From positions 471,333-535,332 of the forward strand of contig CH003145.1 of assembly GCA_000149265.1 (NCBI GenBank): a DNA stretch of 64,000 nucleotides. The letters run 5' to 3'. A program made the translations under genes and the position numbers. Below the pieces are notes generated by a model that did no database searches, was not told the DNA's origin, and saw only the letters and a program-made list of their open reading frames with translations. This document shows, piece after piece, positions 39,801-51,753 of this stretch. Positions within the stretch are counted from its first letter, which is position 1; each line of letters starts with the position of its first letter. The stretch comes from Ciona savignyi. Taxonomy: Eukaryota > Chordata > Ascidiacea > Phlebobranchia > Cionidae.

Positions 39801-42800
39801 CTGGCAAACTTTGATGTTTTATCGTTGATGAAGTGACAAACAGTTGCATATTTAGGGGTGGTTATGATGCAATGGTGTAGAATCTATTGTACACTTTTTC
39901 GGAAAGTGAAACTGAAAACCTCTGATAAAATCTTCTTGGCAGAAATAAACCCATTTAACAAGAAAGGACGGGTATTTAACAAATCACCTCCAGGCGGCAT
40001 TTCACATGGAAAATATAAACCGAGTGAATAAAAAAATTGTTTTTTTCTTATATTGACAATGTTCTTTCACAGACGCACCCCTGATTGAATGCACACACTG
40101 TCACAGCCCTATTATTGCAATATTTTCTACCAAAATACTGCATAGATCAATTGTTAAGAAGCATCAAATCAGCAGTTAAACAATTAATTTGTTTTCTTCC
40201 CTGTGACAAAGACGCAATTGCGATTGAATACTTGTGTAAGAAAACATATTGGTAACGACAATGGGAAAATGCTTTATATCGAGCATAATTTTGTGATGGT
40301 TCTCACTTTCGTTTCCGATTCGGTTTAAATGAGTTTGATTGTGATTTTAAACATACATGGCATTTTAGTTAAGTTTTATTATGTTACTTTCCATCAATTG
40401 CAGGCGGGAATTAATTGGTGCTATCCTAAAGATTGTTCAATTTATATTAACTGTGTTTAAACTATATATCTTTGTGAACTTTTATTAAATCAAAGTTTTA
40501 GGGGATTTAATACATTGTCAGATGTGGAATAGTAAAATAAGAATCTTGCAAGCAACTTATAATGCAGGCGGACCAAAATATACAAGATTCCATTAGGTAC
40601 CAACTGTGATAATTATATCGATTCCAAAACGAATAACACAAACTCACCATCAACCTCCTCTTCAGGGAAGGAGAGAGTAAAATCAGCGAACTTTGAGAGA
40701 TCAAACTCAGCTCTCACACGAGTGGATGTGTGGTTGATGAGGTTGAATGGGATGGATACGCTGGAATCACAGTACACACCACTGTACTTAAACGCCTGCG
40801 AATGCCATATAATACAAGTTTGTTTCTTTTCTATGTGTGAATTTTTGAGTAATAAGACGGAGTGGTTTCGAATTAGACATGTACATAAGATTTTCTGATG
40901 ATAACAGACTTTGTTTATAAATGTGATAATTTGGTATTACTTTAGTAAATCGTGCTTCTAACTATTAAAACATAAAAAATATCAAAGTCTTGCCAATGTG
41001 TATTATTATTGGTTTTAAAGATTTTTTTAATTGTCTATACAATAGTTTGTTAAGTTTGAATAAAAGGAATGCATAGTAAAATAGAAATAGGTTACTCATG
41101 TTTATCACATTGGTGAAAAATGACAATTGTCAATTATAACACTGTTATTAGTTAGAATATCCCTTTCCTGAAATTTGTCAGTGTATTAAACGTCCAGATA
41201 TTTAATTTAAATTGACTCATTGAGTTAACGATTTATTTTGTTATGATATTAAAATAGTTTATTAAAAGATTTGCTTAATATGATAATTTTGCTTCTAAAA
41301 CAACACTTAAAATCACCACCTTAACGTCGATATCAACTTCTGGAGGTTCCACTGTCCCCCCCATTCTAAGATCGATTGTCTTCCAACCCCTTACATTCAC
41401 TTGGATCCATGTATCAAACTTCACAACTGCAGTGGGAGAGAGCACAATCTGTGTGACAATAAATGGTAAATAATTTTTTTTAAATGCAAAGAATAAATGT
41501 CAGCAAATGTTTTAAAGAATCAGGACAACACTAAAGAAAAATTACATAATAAAACATTTAAAACTTTGAATTATTTTGTTTAAACAGATTACTAAAAAAA
41601 ATTTATGATTGTATAAACTTAAAAGCCAATATTATATATCTGATTAAATTTTTATAATGCATTTGTAATTTTTGGTTTGGTATTTAAAAGGCATTTTAAA
41701 CCTTTTTAGTGACCAATTTAGTTTCATTTTATATTTAAACTTAATGGATCTTCAAAATACTTTATCTCAAACCAAATCAAGTAAGAGTTCCTACCTTGAG
41801 CTCAGCGTTCCCACCAACTGGGACCATCCCATGGACAGGAGTGACAGTCATACCGGGGAACGGATTAGAGTTGATGACATAAAACATAGCATGGTTGTGG
41901 CCACTATTTTGCAGCAATGCTGTGCGTGTGGTGCGCATGTTGAGAGGTACGTTACCGAATAATATGCGACGCTCCACAAACTGGAAGAATCATAAAATAA
42001 GAGAGATGAACAAATTATAAAAGTATCAATGTTCGTGTTTGTAAGCAAAAGTTAAAATTTGGAATACTAATATCATACAACTAACACTATGGAAAGCTTT
42101 TAAATAATGAAAAGTGCATCATAATATAATTCTGCCTAAGAAGTGAAGAAAATAATAATGCAATATTATAGGAATACAAATACTCAAGAGATTGTAAATT
42201 GAGTTTTCTTAAAAGTTCCCAAATACTTATTTTTTCTACACATTTAACAAATTGTTAAACTCCATACCTGGACATTAGTTGCACCAAGCTTGGCCAAGCA
42301 TTTAAGTGAAGTTGAGTTCCCGTTATGCACTTGAATGTGAAATTCGCCTTCCAAAGGGGCAAAGTAACTTGGGTGGAACACAACCTACATACAATTCATA
42401 AACAGGTGTGACATAAACAAACTAAAATTACCAGGTCACAAATATCACATGATAATAGTGTTTAAGCTGTGTTGGTGAAAACTTGTATGCATGGCAAGAC
42501 AGTTGATAAATATGGCCTTCCATTTAACGAATAAATGGGTCATTTAAAATTGAAAAACTGTGAAATATCGGAAACAGATTATGTGAGGCATTTTACTTTA
42601 TTCACTAATTTCTAACACTGCTTTGGTCAGAAAAGTAACTGAGAGTTAACGAATATAATTGGTTTGAAACTTGAACCATTTGCTTAGGATTTCCATAGAG
42701 TAACACAATATCCCTACCTCGCATTTCAAGTCTTTGAATGCTTCCACAGTACCAGTAGCAGGCCGGATAGAGAAGGCCGTTCCCCTGTCACTCAACACTG

Positions 42801-45800
42801 GTGACCACGTGAATTCAGCGGGATAGTTCCGGTGATTGAATAGCGTCACGATTGCTCTGGTTGGGTGGAATTATAAATACAGATTAGGTACCCTCTACAC
42901 AAATCTTACTATGTTAAGTTAAAAAATGTTTCAAAACTACATAGTTATCGTTAATCACTCACGATGGCAGTATCATTATGCTACAGAGAAAAATAAAGTT
43001 TTATACATTAGCATTAAATATTCACACTAAAAAAGTAGGGCAACTGCTATTTAAATTATAGAGTTTTAATTAAATAAAGAGTTTTACCGAAATCACAAAA
43101 ACGTATTAGTCAGACTCATAGAAACTTTGTAAAAAATAGGATCACAATATCAGTGTTCCTTGTTCAATTGAGCACACAATGGCCACCAACCTGTATCCAG
43201 CATCAGCAGGTAGCCCAGGCTCAGAGGAAAGTTCCAAATATTCCGATGATAATTCCAAAGCAACCGGGACAACGTCAGCAAGCACTAGTACGTGGCTCTC
43301 ATGTTGACTATTCACTGTGTAACTGGTGGAAGATTGTAATGGAGATGGTTAACACAGCAATTTGAGGGTTGCTTTCTGCTCACCAAAGTTAAAACAATAT
43401 TAAGTCGAAAATTTGCAAGGGTCATGTGAGAAACATACCGTTAGTTTAAAAGTTAAAAATTTATTTCCAGAATAATTATTTTAATTATGACATAGCAGCA
43501 ATGTTGCAGTGATAATCATTTTTGTTACAAGCTGAGTTACTCATGTTTGCTGCCACATATTTTCACTCCCTTTCGTAAATTCTTCTTTTTTGAAGTCATA
43601 AAATCCATACCCATGGAAAAGGTATTAAAACATAAAATAACCAAATTCTTTAATTTTTTAATTTACTTTAAGCCAGTCAAGCACAACAACCTTATTGAAC
43701 GTTGGAACTTTCCCTGCGAGTTCGATTCGAACACAAGGGTGAACTGAGCTTTAGATTGAGCTGGTATGACTTGGGATAACGGAGATGTCTGTCGCAATTC
43801 CTTGCAATCTATGGTCACCTGAGTACAATGTTTAATGTTATTAACCTATTAACAAGCAAACTGATACTCGAATAAAAAATATTTTTTATTAAATTTCTTA
43901 ATCAGACAATGAGATGCTGTAAGTAGTGCCACTAAGCAAAACTATTCATTCAACAAAACTACGCTATTGTAATCTAGTTCTGTTAAAATTTCATTTAGCA
44001 CTAATTTGTTTCGATAGCGTTTGGTGCCCCAAAGCATGGTCGACAAGCTCGAAGAATGCCAGTTATTTTGACTATGAGCAATTTAACCTGCACATGGATG
44101 AAGTGGTTGAGGTTGTTGACGATGTGTAGTTGTTTGTTGTTCGTTGATCTGAGGCAAACCTCTCCAAAGTCGATGGTGGGCGGCCCAATCACTACTTTGT
44201 GAAGGTCCTGGGTTTGAATTTACTTTAAAATTGGAATCACTTAACTAAACTAGAGACTGGAGCATATAATAAAAAGTTGGAAGTGTAACCATAGGAAATA
44301 TAATGTTGATGCTTGATCACATGATGCAACGGAGGTACCTGGGGTGACAAGTGTCGCCGACAATCAGCTTTCTCAACATGAGTGGTTGGTACGGCATTTA
44401 AGCCTTCAGTGACGGGTCGCGTTGCTGTTACACGCTCCTGATTTGCAAGCTGCCGAGTCGTTAGAAGCCTATGCTTTTCTTTCAGTGGGCAAATTTGATA
44501 CTGGACTAAAAATGAGATTTTTTGTTTTGTTTAAGTTTCTTTAGTAAAAAAAACAAGAAGTACCGGTACCCATATCTTTTAAAATTTACTACTATACATT
44601 ATTTTACTATGCTACTTTTTTATGTAGCTGGGTGGGATTATTACCTGGAGTATCAAATTCCATGGGAGAAAGTTTGGGAGGCTTTAACCCATCAGCAGGC
44701 TTTAGTGCCAGGTCCGTTGGGTTGTTGATTTCTTTGTATGCTCTGACATGAAAAAATAAAAAAAGTTTTGCTTCATAAAAACAAATAAGCTGATTAAAAG
44801 GTAATACATATTTTAGTTTAAGACATTTTAAAATGTAACTCAATATGATAGGATAGGATATTTATAGAATAGGATAGGATATCCATGTTTATCCCTGTGA
44901 TTGGGAAAACCAATAGGGTTAACACACGCAGTCCATTGTGTATGATTCACATGTTTCTTCAATTTGGTAGAACCCATTAATCCACTGGCTTTAGTTGTGT
45001 CCTTGGGCAAGGCACTTAATGGACATTGCCTAAACTTAGCAGATTAAAGGTTCTACTAAATTAAAGCCCTGAACGTGTGTATCATATACAACACACTGCA
45101 ATAGCTCCAGTAACCATACGGTGGGCGCAATGGGATTTACGATTGTCTGTTTGTTAACCCCCTTGGTTTCCCCCCATTACAGGAATAAACATGAATATAT
45201 ATCCTATAACAACTATTTTTGCATAATTAAAAAAAATAGGTTTGACACTTTATGCTAAATTTGATTATAACTTTAACAATTATCATGATAGAGTGATAAT
45301 AGAACTGGTGTGCTCATAAGCATATCGAACATTGTTGGGAAAATTTTTAGAAAAAATTTTTAAAAAAAGGTTATTCAACTTTTCTCTCACTTTGTCTGTT
45401 CCTTTCGCACCCTTGTATCAGTGGCTTCACGTATAAACTGTGTGTATTTATCTCGGTGCTGCTTGCGTGATGCCTCCTCTTCCACTGTATAAGCATAGTC
45501 AGGGTCAATGTACGTGTGACGCTTGCTACGTGTGAACGGGGTTTGATACTCATCATCGCGTTTCGACGGTCGGATGCTTTGTGCTCTGATGGCGGAACAA
45601 ACTTTTTTATAAAAATATATTTGTGTGAATGAAGAGGCAGAGAAATAATTTTTAAAAAACAGGTATTTTTTTGTAAAATACAGTGTGCATTTAAACATTT
45701 ACTTTTTTACATTAGTTAACATGCAATCATGGTCACAAAGTCCCACAGTTGTATGTGTACAAGGCACATACAGGACACTGCTGTAATCCAGTGATTTAAA

Positions 45801-48800
45801 TAGGGTTTTCAAAATTAAAAATAGCACAGTACAGGTAAATAAATAACTTTGTTATTTATTAGGTTTAGCAGCTACATTTGCCAAGTTTTTATATTTCTAA
45901 ATGTCATTATAATTTTTACTATGTGTTTTACCGATGTAAACCAAAAAAACCTAAACTAATAACAAATGCCAATAAATTAAGGAATCTAGGTGGGTGTTTT
46001 TACAAAGGTTCGCTGTATTACTACTGTCGCTTTCCAAACATAAAAACCAACCTGTCATTCGGAAAAGCAACAAGTGCCTTTTTCTTTTTATCCCCATCAT
46101 GCAAATGAAGCTTGGCATTTGCCGAGTTAACAATGGTAGTGCGTAGCTGTCCTTTTACCTTGTTGATATTCTCGAAGGTAACATCAATGAATTGGCCAGT
46201 CTCGTTTGTAACCAGTGGTGTAATGCCTGGGTTGACTCTGGCAAAATGGAAACAATCAAAAAGTAAGACTGTGCAACAGATTTTATTAGAATATGAGATG
46301 GAAGAAATAAAGGTTTGCTAAATACCACCTCAGTTTATTCTAGTACATGTATACACATATGTACAATTTATATTTCCCCAGTTTACCTTAAATGTACATT
46401 TCTAGAGTGTGCTTTTCAAATCCTGCTAAAACTCACTTTGGTTCTTTGTGCTTTGGAATCGCCACAGACGTCCCAACAAGTTGGATGGGAATGGTTTGGA
46501 ATGACGTCAACCTCAATCTGGTCACCTCATCGCAACCTTCATTCTCCGAGGCCGATATGCAAACCTTCCCGATCACATCAAGTAACTGCAGGGGTTGGAA
46601 GCTGCCTGCTTGGTTTGGTTGGAAGGACAGGATGATATCCTGAAGAGATGTTAGCAAAATATAAATGTACTTGGCATAAATGAAATATGTGTTAAAATTC
46701 TTTTTATACATGTTACCAATATACATACATATCATGCATTTATGCAAAAAACATATGGAGGTAGTCTTTTAGATCCACTACACAAAAACCTTAACTCGTT
46801 GTGCATAATTCTCCAAAGCAACAATTGCAAAAAATCAGCGAACCTGTGTCTTCCCAGGCGGTATTTTGGTTTGTGCAGGTGTGACGTTGAAATGAGCCAC
46901 TTTACGACACTGTATGTTCAGTGGAAGTAAAGCCGATTCATTGGTCAGTGTGCACAAGGCACTTGTATGATCGCCGCAAAATATCTGAGGTAAAATGGAA
47001 TTTTTTCCTTTGAGAGAAAGAAAAATGTACAGAAATATGTATTTCACAACCTTTCGTGGTTCTCAAATCAGGATAAATTAAACACTGCAAAAAAACTTAC
47101 ATTGTCTATACCAGTGGTTCCCAACCTTTTAGCCGCATGAAAACATGAAAGCACACTGCTTTAAGAAAACAGTGACGTAACAATAGCAGCCTTTTCACAA
47201 CTTTCTTTGCCTCTAATCTTAACTATGAAGTAAAAACTCTTTTCCCAGCCTTCAAACTAAGCAAGGGTAATTTTAGATTACTAATTTTATTTTTTTTATT
47301 ATTAGAATCAGATTTTTCTAATATTTTTTAGGGGATTTTCAAAGGTCAATGAGAGCCGCAAGAAGGCTAGCTGGGAGCCGCGGTTGGGAATCACTGGTCT
47401 ATACAGTATGCAAAAAAAACAATAAAGATGGCCACAGTATGTGAGTACGGCAACATGCATGTTTTTGCAAATGTATAAAATAAATTAGTTTGAAACAGGT
47501 ATTTTAGAAATATAATTAAACGCAGTGCATTTTGTTTACCTCTCCGAAGTCAAAAGTATTGCTTGGGTGAATATTGACCAACACTGGTACTGCGGTAGCA
47601 CGGATTGCCACTTCAATCTTTTTATTCGCTGTAAATATCAAAACATAAGTATATGGGTAAAGGACTTGATGGCAGACCAATTTGTTGATAGTTTATCAGC
47701 ATTCTAGATTGAAGGTTGCTAAAAATTAACCCCATCCTGATAACACCAATAAGGAGACCCACTATTACTGATTTCCTCCAGAAAGCTGTCATTGCTTCCC
47801 ACCATCTCAAACTTCATAAAAAGTGCGAAGTCTTGTCGAGGAGGAGGTTTCTCAGTAGCCTCCCAACCCACAGTGGAGCTGTTGAAACGGGGACTGAACC
47901 TGGGGGGGAATGGTATTTGGTTTTGTGACTGGTGGATGATCACATCACTTACTTACCTAAAATTGACTGGTACCTTCTGATAAGGTCCAATAGTTCCCTG
48001 GTTGGGCAGCACCGTGATGAGTGAGGTTAGAATATCATATGCTCGACCACGTATACGTTCCATGGGTGAAGTCGCTAGCATGGCCGCAGTGGATTTTGTA
48101 AGATCGGTGCCCTAATGTGAATCGATAAAGATTATGAAAATTTCGATTTTTTTTAAATGGGCTTTTGAGGGTACACAGATAATGTGTATAACTGTATATG
48201 ATAAATACAAATAAAAAGAGAAAAAGGCTGGCCTTAACACCTTTGTTATGCGAAATCGACTTATAATGCCTTGCTTATGTATTTACGCCTATGATTTCAT
48301 ATCTGATAACAAAATATCCAACTTACAGCTTCCTCCCCATCTGCCCCTTCCTCCAGCACTGATACCCATTTCACTGGTTCTGGGCCGTTATTAAACAAGT
48401 ATGCAGGCTCTATTCTGTCAGTACCATAGTAAGCCGGCCCAAATGAAACACACATCAAAGGAGATCGCTTGTCGTGTGATATGAGCTGCAGAGATTGCTC
48501 CACGATTGTAGCTCTGATCTCAAGCTTTGTGTCTTGCATTCCTTCGAGTTGAACACTGTGGTGCATATTTTTAAATTTTAAATAATACTATAGGCCTATA
48601 CATTACAAGGAACGAATCCCTGGTAAACCTTAAGAACCAGTAATGTAGGCCTTAAAGACTTTTGACCTTACCCGGGTAACATGACAGATTTAAGAAAAAC
48701 AATAAGTTATGCTTTTATATGAAAATTAGATAACGAATAAATATGTTAGCCAGATCAGTCGTAGTGCGATAAAGTAACACATGCCTTGCCGTTTCAACTA

Positions 48801-50146
48801 TGCTTCCTGGGTTATCAGTCACGAGTTCCACTTTGATAAGCTGTATCGTCTTTGGATTAACTTTACCACTCGATGGGGTGATGACAATGGGTTTGGAACC
48901 ACTGTAAACAACCTTGAACTCTCCAGCTAACGAGCCATGGTTGATTAGAGCTACTTCCTGGTTCAGCACTCTACTGTTAGCCACCACCATTCCAAAATCC
49001 ACTGGGCCCTCTAAATCCAGTAGCGGGGTTGGAGTGTAGCTGGTAAAATAATTAAGTATATAATTTTGTATGCAATAACACATGTTGACATATTTTTTGT
49101 AAAAGATGAAATATATATATTTCCCCCAATTGTCATTCTTAGTCCATGCAAAACCAGTGTCATGTTTTCGATAGTTGCCTGCACTTAATTACAAATAACA
49201 ATACCGACTCACACCTTTAAAACAACATGCTTTATCTTATGTTTAACAAGCAGTTCAACACATAGTATTATTGCCATCAGGGTTGGCATTGCTAAAATTC
49301 CAATAACACTAGTACTGGTACATGCGCTTATAGTGTACCTTAAAATAAAAATAATCTTACTGTATATAACGGCTGTTTGGACATATAAAGAGATTTTTAA
49401 TGGTACATACATACCATCAGTACATACATTTACACACTTACGCATAGAGAGGTATCTCAATTATGTCTTCATCCACAGAGAGAATGATCCGATCTCTGGC
49501 GTCCTCAGCCATATTGTTCATGTATTCAACAGTCGCTTGGACTTCCAACCCAGGGGCAACTGGTCGCTCTGGGTTTGATACATGCAGCTTGAATTTCTGT
49601 AAAAAAAGTTTCAACTTTACACTTATATGACTTTATAAAAAGAATACGAACAGGACACGGTACCACTATGTTTATTTCCAGGTTGAGAATAATTTTTAAA
49701 GCTACTTATTTGTCCAATTATGGTGGGCCTGAGGTTAAATAAAAGTTATTTTAGTGAAGTTTTAGTATTTTTTTCATCGGCTTTGTATAGTTTTTTATAA
49801 TTCTATAGATTTAACTGAGTTAAAGTTATCTCTGTTAAATGGCAAAGGAGTAGAATTCTTACGATAAGAACATATTAATCTTGGCATTTTAAAAAATATA
49901 TGAACATTTTTACATGATCAGATGTAGACTATAATCATATCGCATAACAATGTTACTTAACTAGAGTAGAGGGTCATCTTTTTAATAGAAACTTACATCT
50001 GTTACGGGGGCATGAAATCTTATTCTTTTGCTAAACTTGCTGACATTTTGAACGCTCAAGTTAGTAGTAAGAACTTCGTTGATTGTTGCATCTACAAATT
50101 CCACAACAGGCGGGGATATCCGAATGCCAATTACATCCCCGTCCAT
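20567..50146 (-). CDS. CFAP47: Cilia- and flagella-associated protein 47
   Basis: Complete coding gene in 63 exons, 10173 nt, about 3390 aa (human about 3190). CFAP47 belongs to the axonemal central-apparatus proteins of motile cilia and sperm flagella. The chain is a long series of beta-sandwich (Ig-like/ASH/MSP-type) segments, seen as repeats of the pattern I-x-P-x-x-x-x-F, strand, V-x-N and F-x-P. A calponin-homology region lies at about residues 1868-2019. The start ATG at 50144-50146 opens MDGDVIGIRISPPVVEFVDA; the reading frame continues a little upstream, so an earlier start cannot be excluded. The stop is at 20567-20569. All 62 introns join in phase. Intron 3 has either a GC donor or a weak GT donor. 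Introns host a hAT MITE (47112-47396) and a SINE pair (44858-45205). Exon coordinates are given in the next three entries. Confidence 0.95.
26355..26420 (+). repeat. SINE body fragment in a CFAP47 intron
   Basis: Short piece matching the SINE body (CAACACACTGCAGAAGCTCC and the following GTGGGC block). Too short for class assignment alone; identified by comparison with full copies at 50681 and 55917. A similar shorter piece may lie at about 28628-28655. Confidence 0.4.
31193..33580 (-). other. CFAP47: CFAP47 exons 35-40: calponin-homology region
   Basis: Exons 33479-33580, 32904-33162, 32400-32509, 31838-32039, 31532-31690, 31193-31285. Exon 38 has GERIVLAWLNHHFE and the core FDYDLLDGLVLASVVSAYCP, typical of a CH domain's third and fourth helices. 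Exons 39-40 continue through EQCLHNTLILV and TDPNPISLLM to LCIFLYQNLP. The start of exon 35 was set at the acceptor ending 33581 because the competing frame would not join exon 36. CH domains bind actin or microtubule-associated partners; in ciliary proteins microtubule binding is the more likely role (inference). Confidence 0.9.
44858..45205. mobile_element. CFAP47: Head-to-head SINE pair in CFAP47 intron 11
   Basis: Two partial copies of the tRNA-derived SINE in opposite orientation. 44858 to about 44985 is a minus-strand copy (tail with repeated ATAGGATAGGAT, then AAACATGGATATCC reversed). About 44986-45205 is a plus-strand copy starting inside the body (GTTGTGTCCTTGGG) and ending in AATAAACATGAATATATATCC. 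Both lack the tRNA-like head, so the junction joins two bodies. The pair lies between exon 12 (ends 44742) and exon 11 (starts 45391). Confidence 0.75.
47104..47404. mobile_element. hAT-type MITE with 8-bp target duplication, CFAP47 intron 7
   Basis: Element 47112-47396 (285 bp) flanked by GTCTATAC at 47104-47111 and 47397-47404. Terminal inverted repeats are CAGTGGTTCCCAACC and, read inward from the right, CAGTGATTCCCAACC (one mismatch). The CAG start, the length and the 8-bp duplication are typical of non-autonomous hAT transposons. No coding capacity. It lies between CFAP47 exons 7 and 8 and does not touch splice sites. Confidence 0.93.
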
Positions 50147-50368
50147 ATTTATAAATTTCCCTGGACAAAAAACGTGAACCGTGAGGATCGCCTAAATAAG
50201 TTGTGATACTTTTCCCAATCTAAAACTATATCCCAAAGTTATCGGTTTTCCATATAAGGCTTTTTAACTTTTAATTTTAAAGTAATATAACTATGATACC
50301 ATAACTACAATCAGAACATTTTTACACAAATCCAAAACAAATTTCTAAGTTCATACTACAGCTGTACC

Positions 50369-50382
50369 GTTGTCATGGTTTC
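50369..50382 (-). promoter_or_regulatory. Candidate RFX X-box upstream of CFAP47
   Basis: On the gene strand the site reads GAAACCATGACAAC, about 220 bases before the CFAP47 ATG. It matches the X-box consensus GTHNYYATRRNAAC at all but one position. RFX factors drive many ciliary genes, so location and target fit. A single imperfect 14-mer can arise by chance. Confidence 0.4.
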
Positions 50383-50680
50383 CGCGGCGCTGTCTTGGGG
50401 GCGCTATATATTATTTTGTTGTTAAAGTCGAAAAAATATGACATTGTAAGGTCGTATGGCTTAGTTACAAACTAATTATGGGTTGGAAACATACCCTGCT
50501 AAAAATATAACATGAACCAGTTTAATTTTATATTTCCTCTATGAAAACAGGTTTCAGACGCCAGCGGTCTGCAACCAAGTGTTGTGGATAGAAACCAGAC
50601 CTGGCAAATTATTATTAAATTATACTTAAAATGTACAAACGTCTCAAACACAAAGAACATATTTCATACTGTTAACCCAA

Positions 50681-50930
50681 CGACCGGTTAGTCTGGTGGT
50701 TTAGTGCGACGCCGTTCAAACAAACGGTTGAAGGTTCGAAACTGGTTGCTAGCTAGTCGGTTGTGTCCTTGGGCAAGGCACTTAACGGACATTGCCTGAA
50801 CCCAGCGGATTAATGGGTTCTGCCAAATTGAAGGAACGTGTCTATCATATACAACACACTGCAATAGCTCCGGCAACCCAACGGTGGGCGCGAGATGATC
50901 TGACGATTGCCTGTATTTTAACCTGTAGCG
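50681..50930 (+). mobile_element. tRNA-derived SINE
   Basis: One of the clearest copies. The tRNA-like head has TTAGTCTGGTGG (A-box-like) and GGTTCGAAAC (B box), followed by AGTCGGTTGTGTCCTTGGGC, CACTGCAATAGCTCCGGC and the GGGCGCGAGATGATCTGACG block. The usual tail with ATAAACATGAAT is missing, so it is 3'-truncated near 50930. Confidence 0.88.
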
Positions 50931-51449
50931 AATTCATGTTTTACTTAATATTTATAATCGCCACAGCCGGCATTTGCGCTTCCAATGCGTCATCACTGAA
51001 CTATTGTTATTAGGTTGACGATTATGGCCGCAGCTGTCGAATACTTTGGCTATATAAGTTTATTTCACTTTGGCTAAAGAGAGAGAGATAGAGAGTCCTA
51101 ACTCATTAAAAAACATCTTGTATGTGTTGATACTGAAGAGTTTTATCTGGAATCTATATCGTTGAAACGATTTAACTAGTAATTGGTACTAAGTTAATAG
51201 CCTCAATTGCTCAATACAATTGAGGTAAGCGGCCATAGCGGCTCCCTACAAACCAAACATGAATATCTTATCCTATAATATGAAGACTACATGTGCGATA
51301 ACGACACATTAGGGCATTAGGCATTCGCGAATTCCGTGATGTGTCCCGAAGATTGTGAAGAGAGCATCGTATCAATTCTTCAATGTTAATTTGCACACGA
51401 AACAAATTATATATTTTTCGTATTGTGCATTAGTCTTGTTAATACATAT

Positions 51450-51455
51450 TTTATT
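51450..51455 (-). terminator. Putative PSMD4 polyadenylation signal (AATAAA)
   Basis: AATAAA on the minus strand about 300 bases past the PSMD4 stop. Another AATAAA overlaps the stop codon itself (51753-51758) and is less likely to be used. No transcript evidence. Confidence 0.35.
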
Positions 51456-51753
51456 TAATAAAGAGGGCCGTGATGAAACTGTATGCTAATTTTGTATAGG
51501 CATGGTCAGCTACAGGATGTTATCCTGGGCAAATTAATGTAAATCGTCATTATGAAATGCCATTCGCCCTAAATTCACGGCTTCGTTTTGACAACACAAA
51601 TGTATAATTTAATATACAAAATTCTGTAAATGCAGATTTATCCCACTCTGTGAAGCAAATTTAATGTTGATAAACAGAACCAAAGATGCGATTAAAGTTT
51701 GTTGAACAGATACAATTTACATCCATTAATAGCAGCTAAATAATGCACGTCGT

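Larger units (their letters stand above)
33995..50146 (-). other. CFAP47: CFAP47 exons 1-34: N-terminal Ig/ASH-like region
   Basis: Exons in order of transcription: 49997-50146, 49442-49596, 48785-49039, 48327-48555, 47957-48111, 47769-47899, 47540-47628, 46844-46984, 46437-46639, 46052-46237, 45391-45585, 44645-44742, 44339-44505, 44088-44207, 43691-43818, 43191-43307, 42718-42856, 42268-42384, 41795-41980, 41320-41448, 40648-40795, 39612-39712, 39117-39319, 38601-38762, 38288-38452, 37803-37934, 37173-37297, 36965-37067, 36448-36587, 36147-36281, 35801-35917, 35077-35210, 34371-34579, 33995-34162. They encode residues 1 to about 1710. Exon 11 is highly charged and probably helical. Exons 30-31 form a Ser/Thr/Pro-rich linker (about residues 1457-1540). 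Exon 16 and exon 31 acceptors were fixed by avoiding an in-frame stop. Confidence 0.9.
50147..51449. other. Intergenic, CFAP47 promoter side and PSMD4 3' flank
   Basis: Holds the X-box candidate (50369), a SINE (50681-50930), a short GA-rich run near 51078-51096 and a SINE tail fragment at about 51225-51285 (CAAACATGAATATCTTATCC). No coding exon is recognised. Confidence 0.5.
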
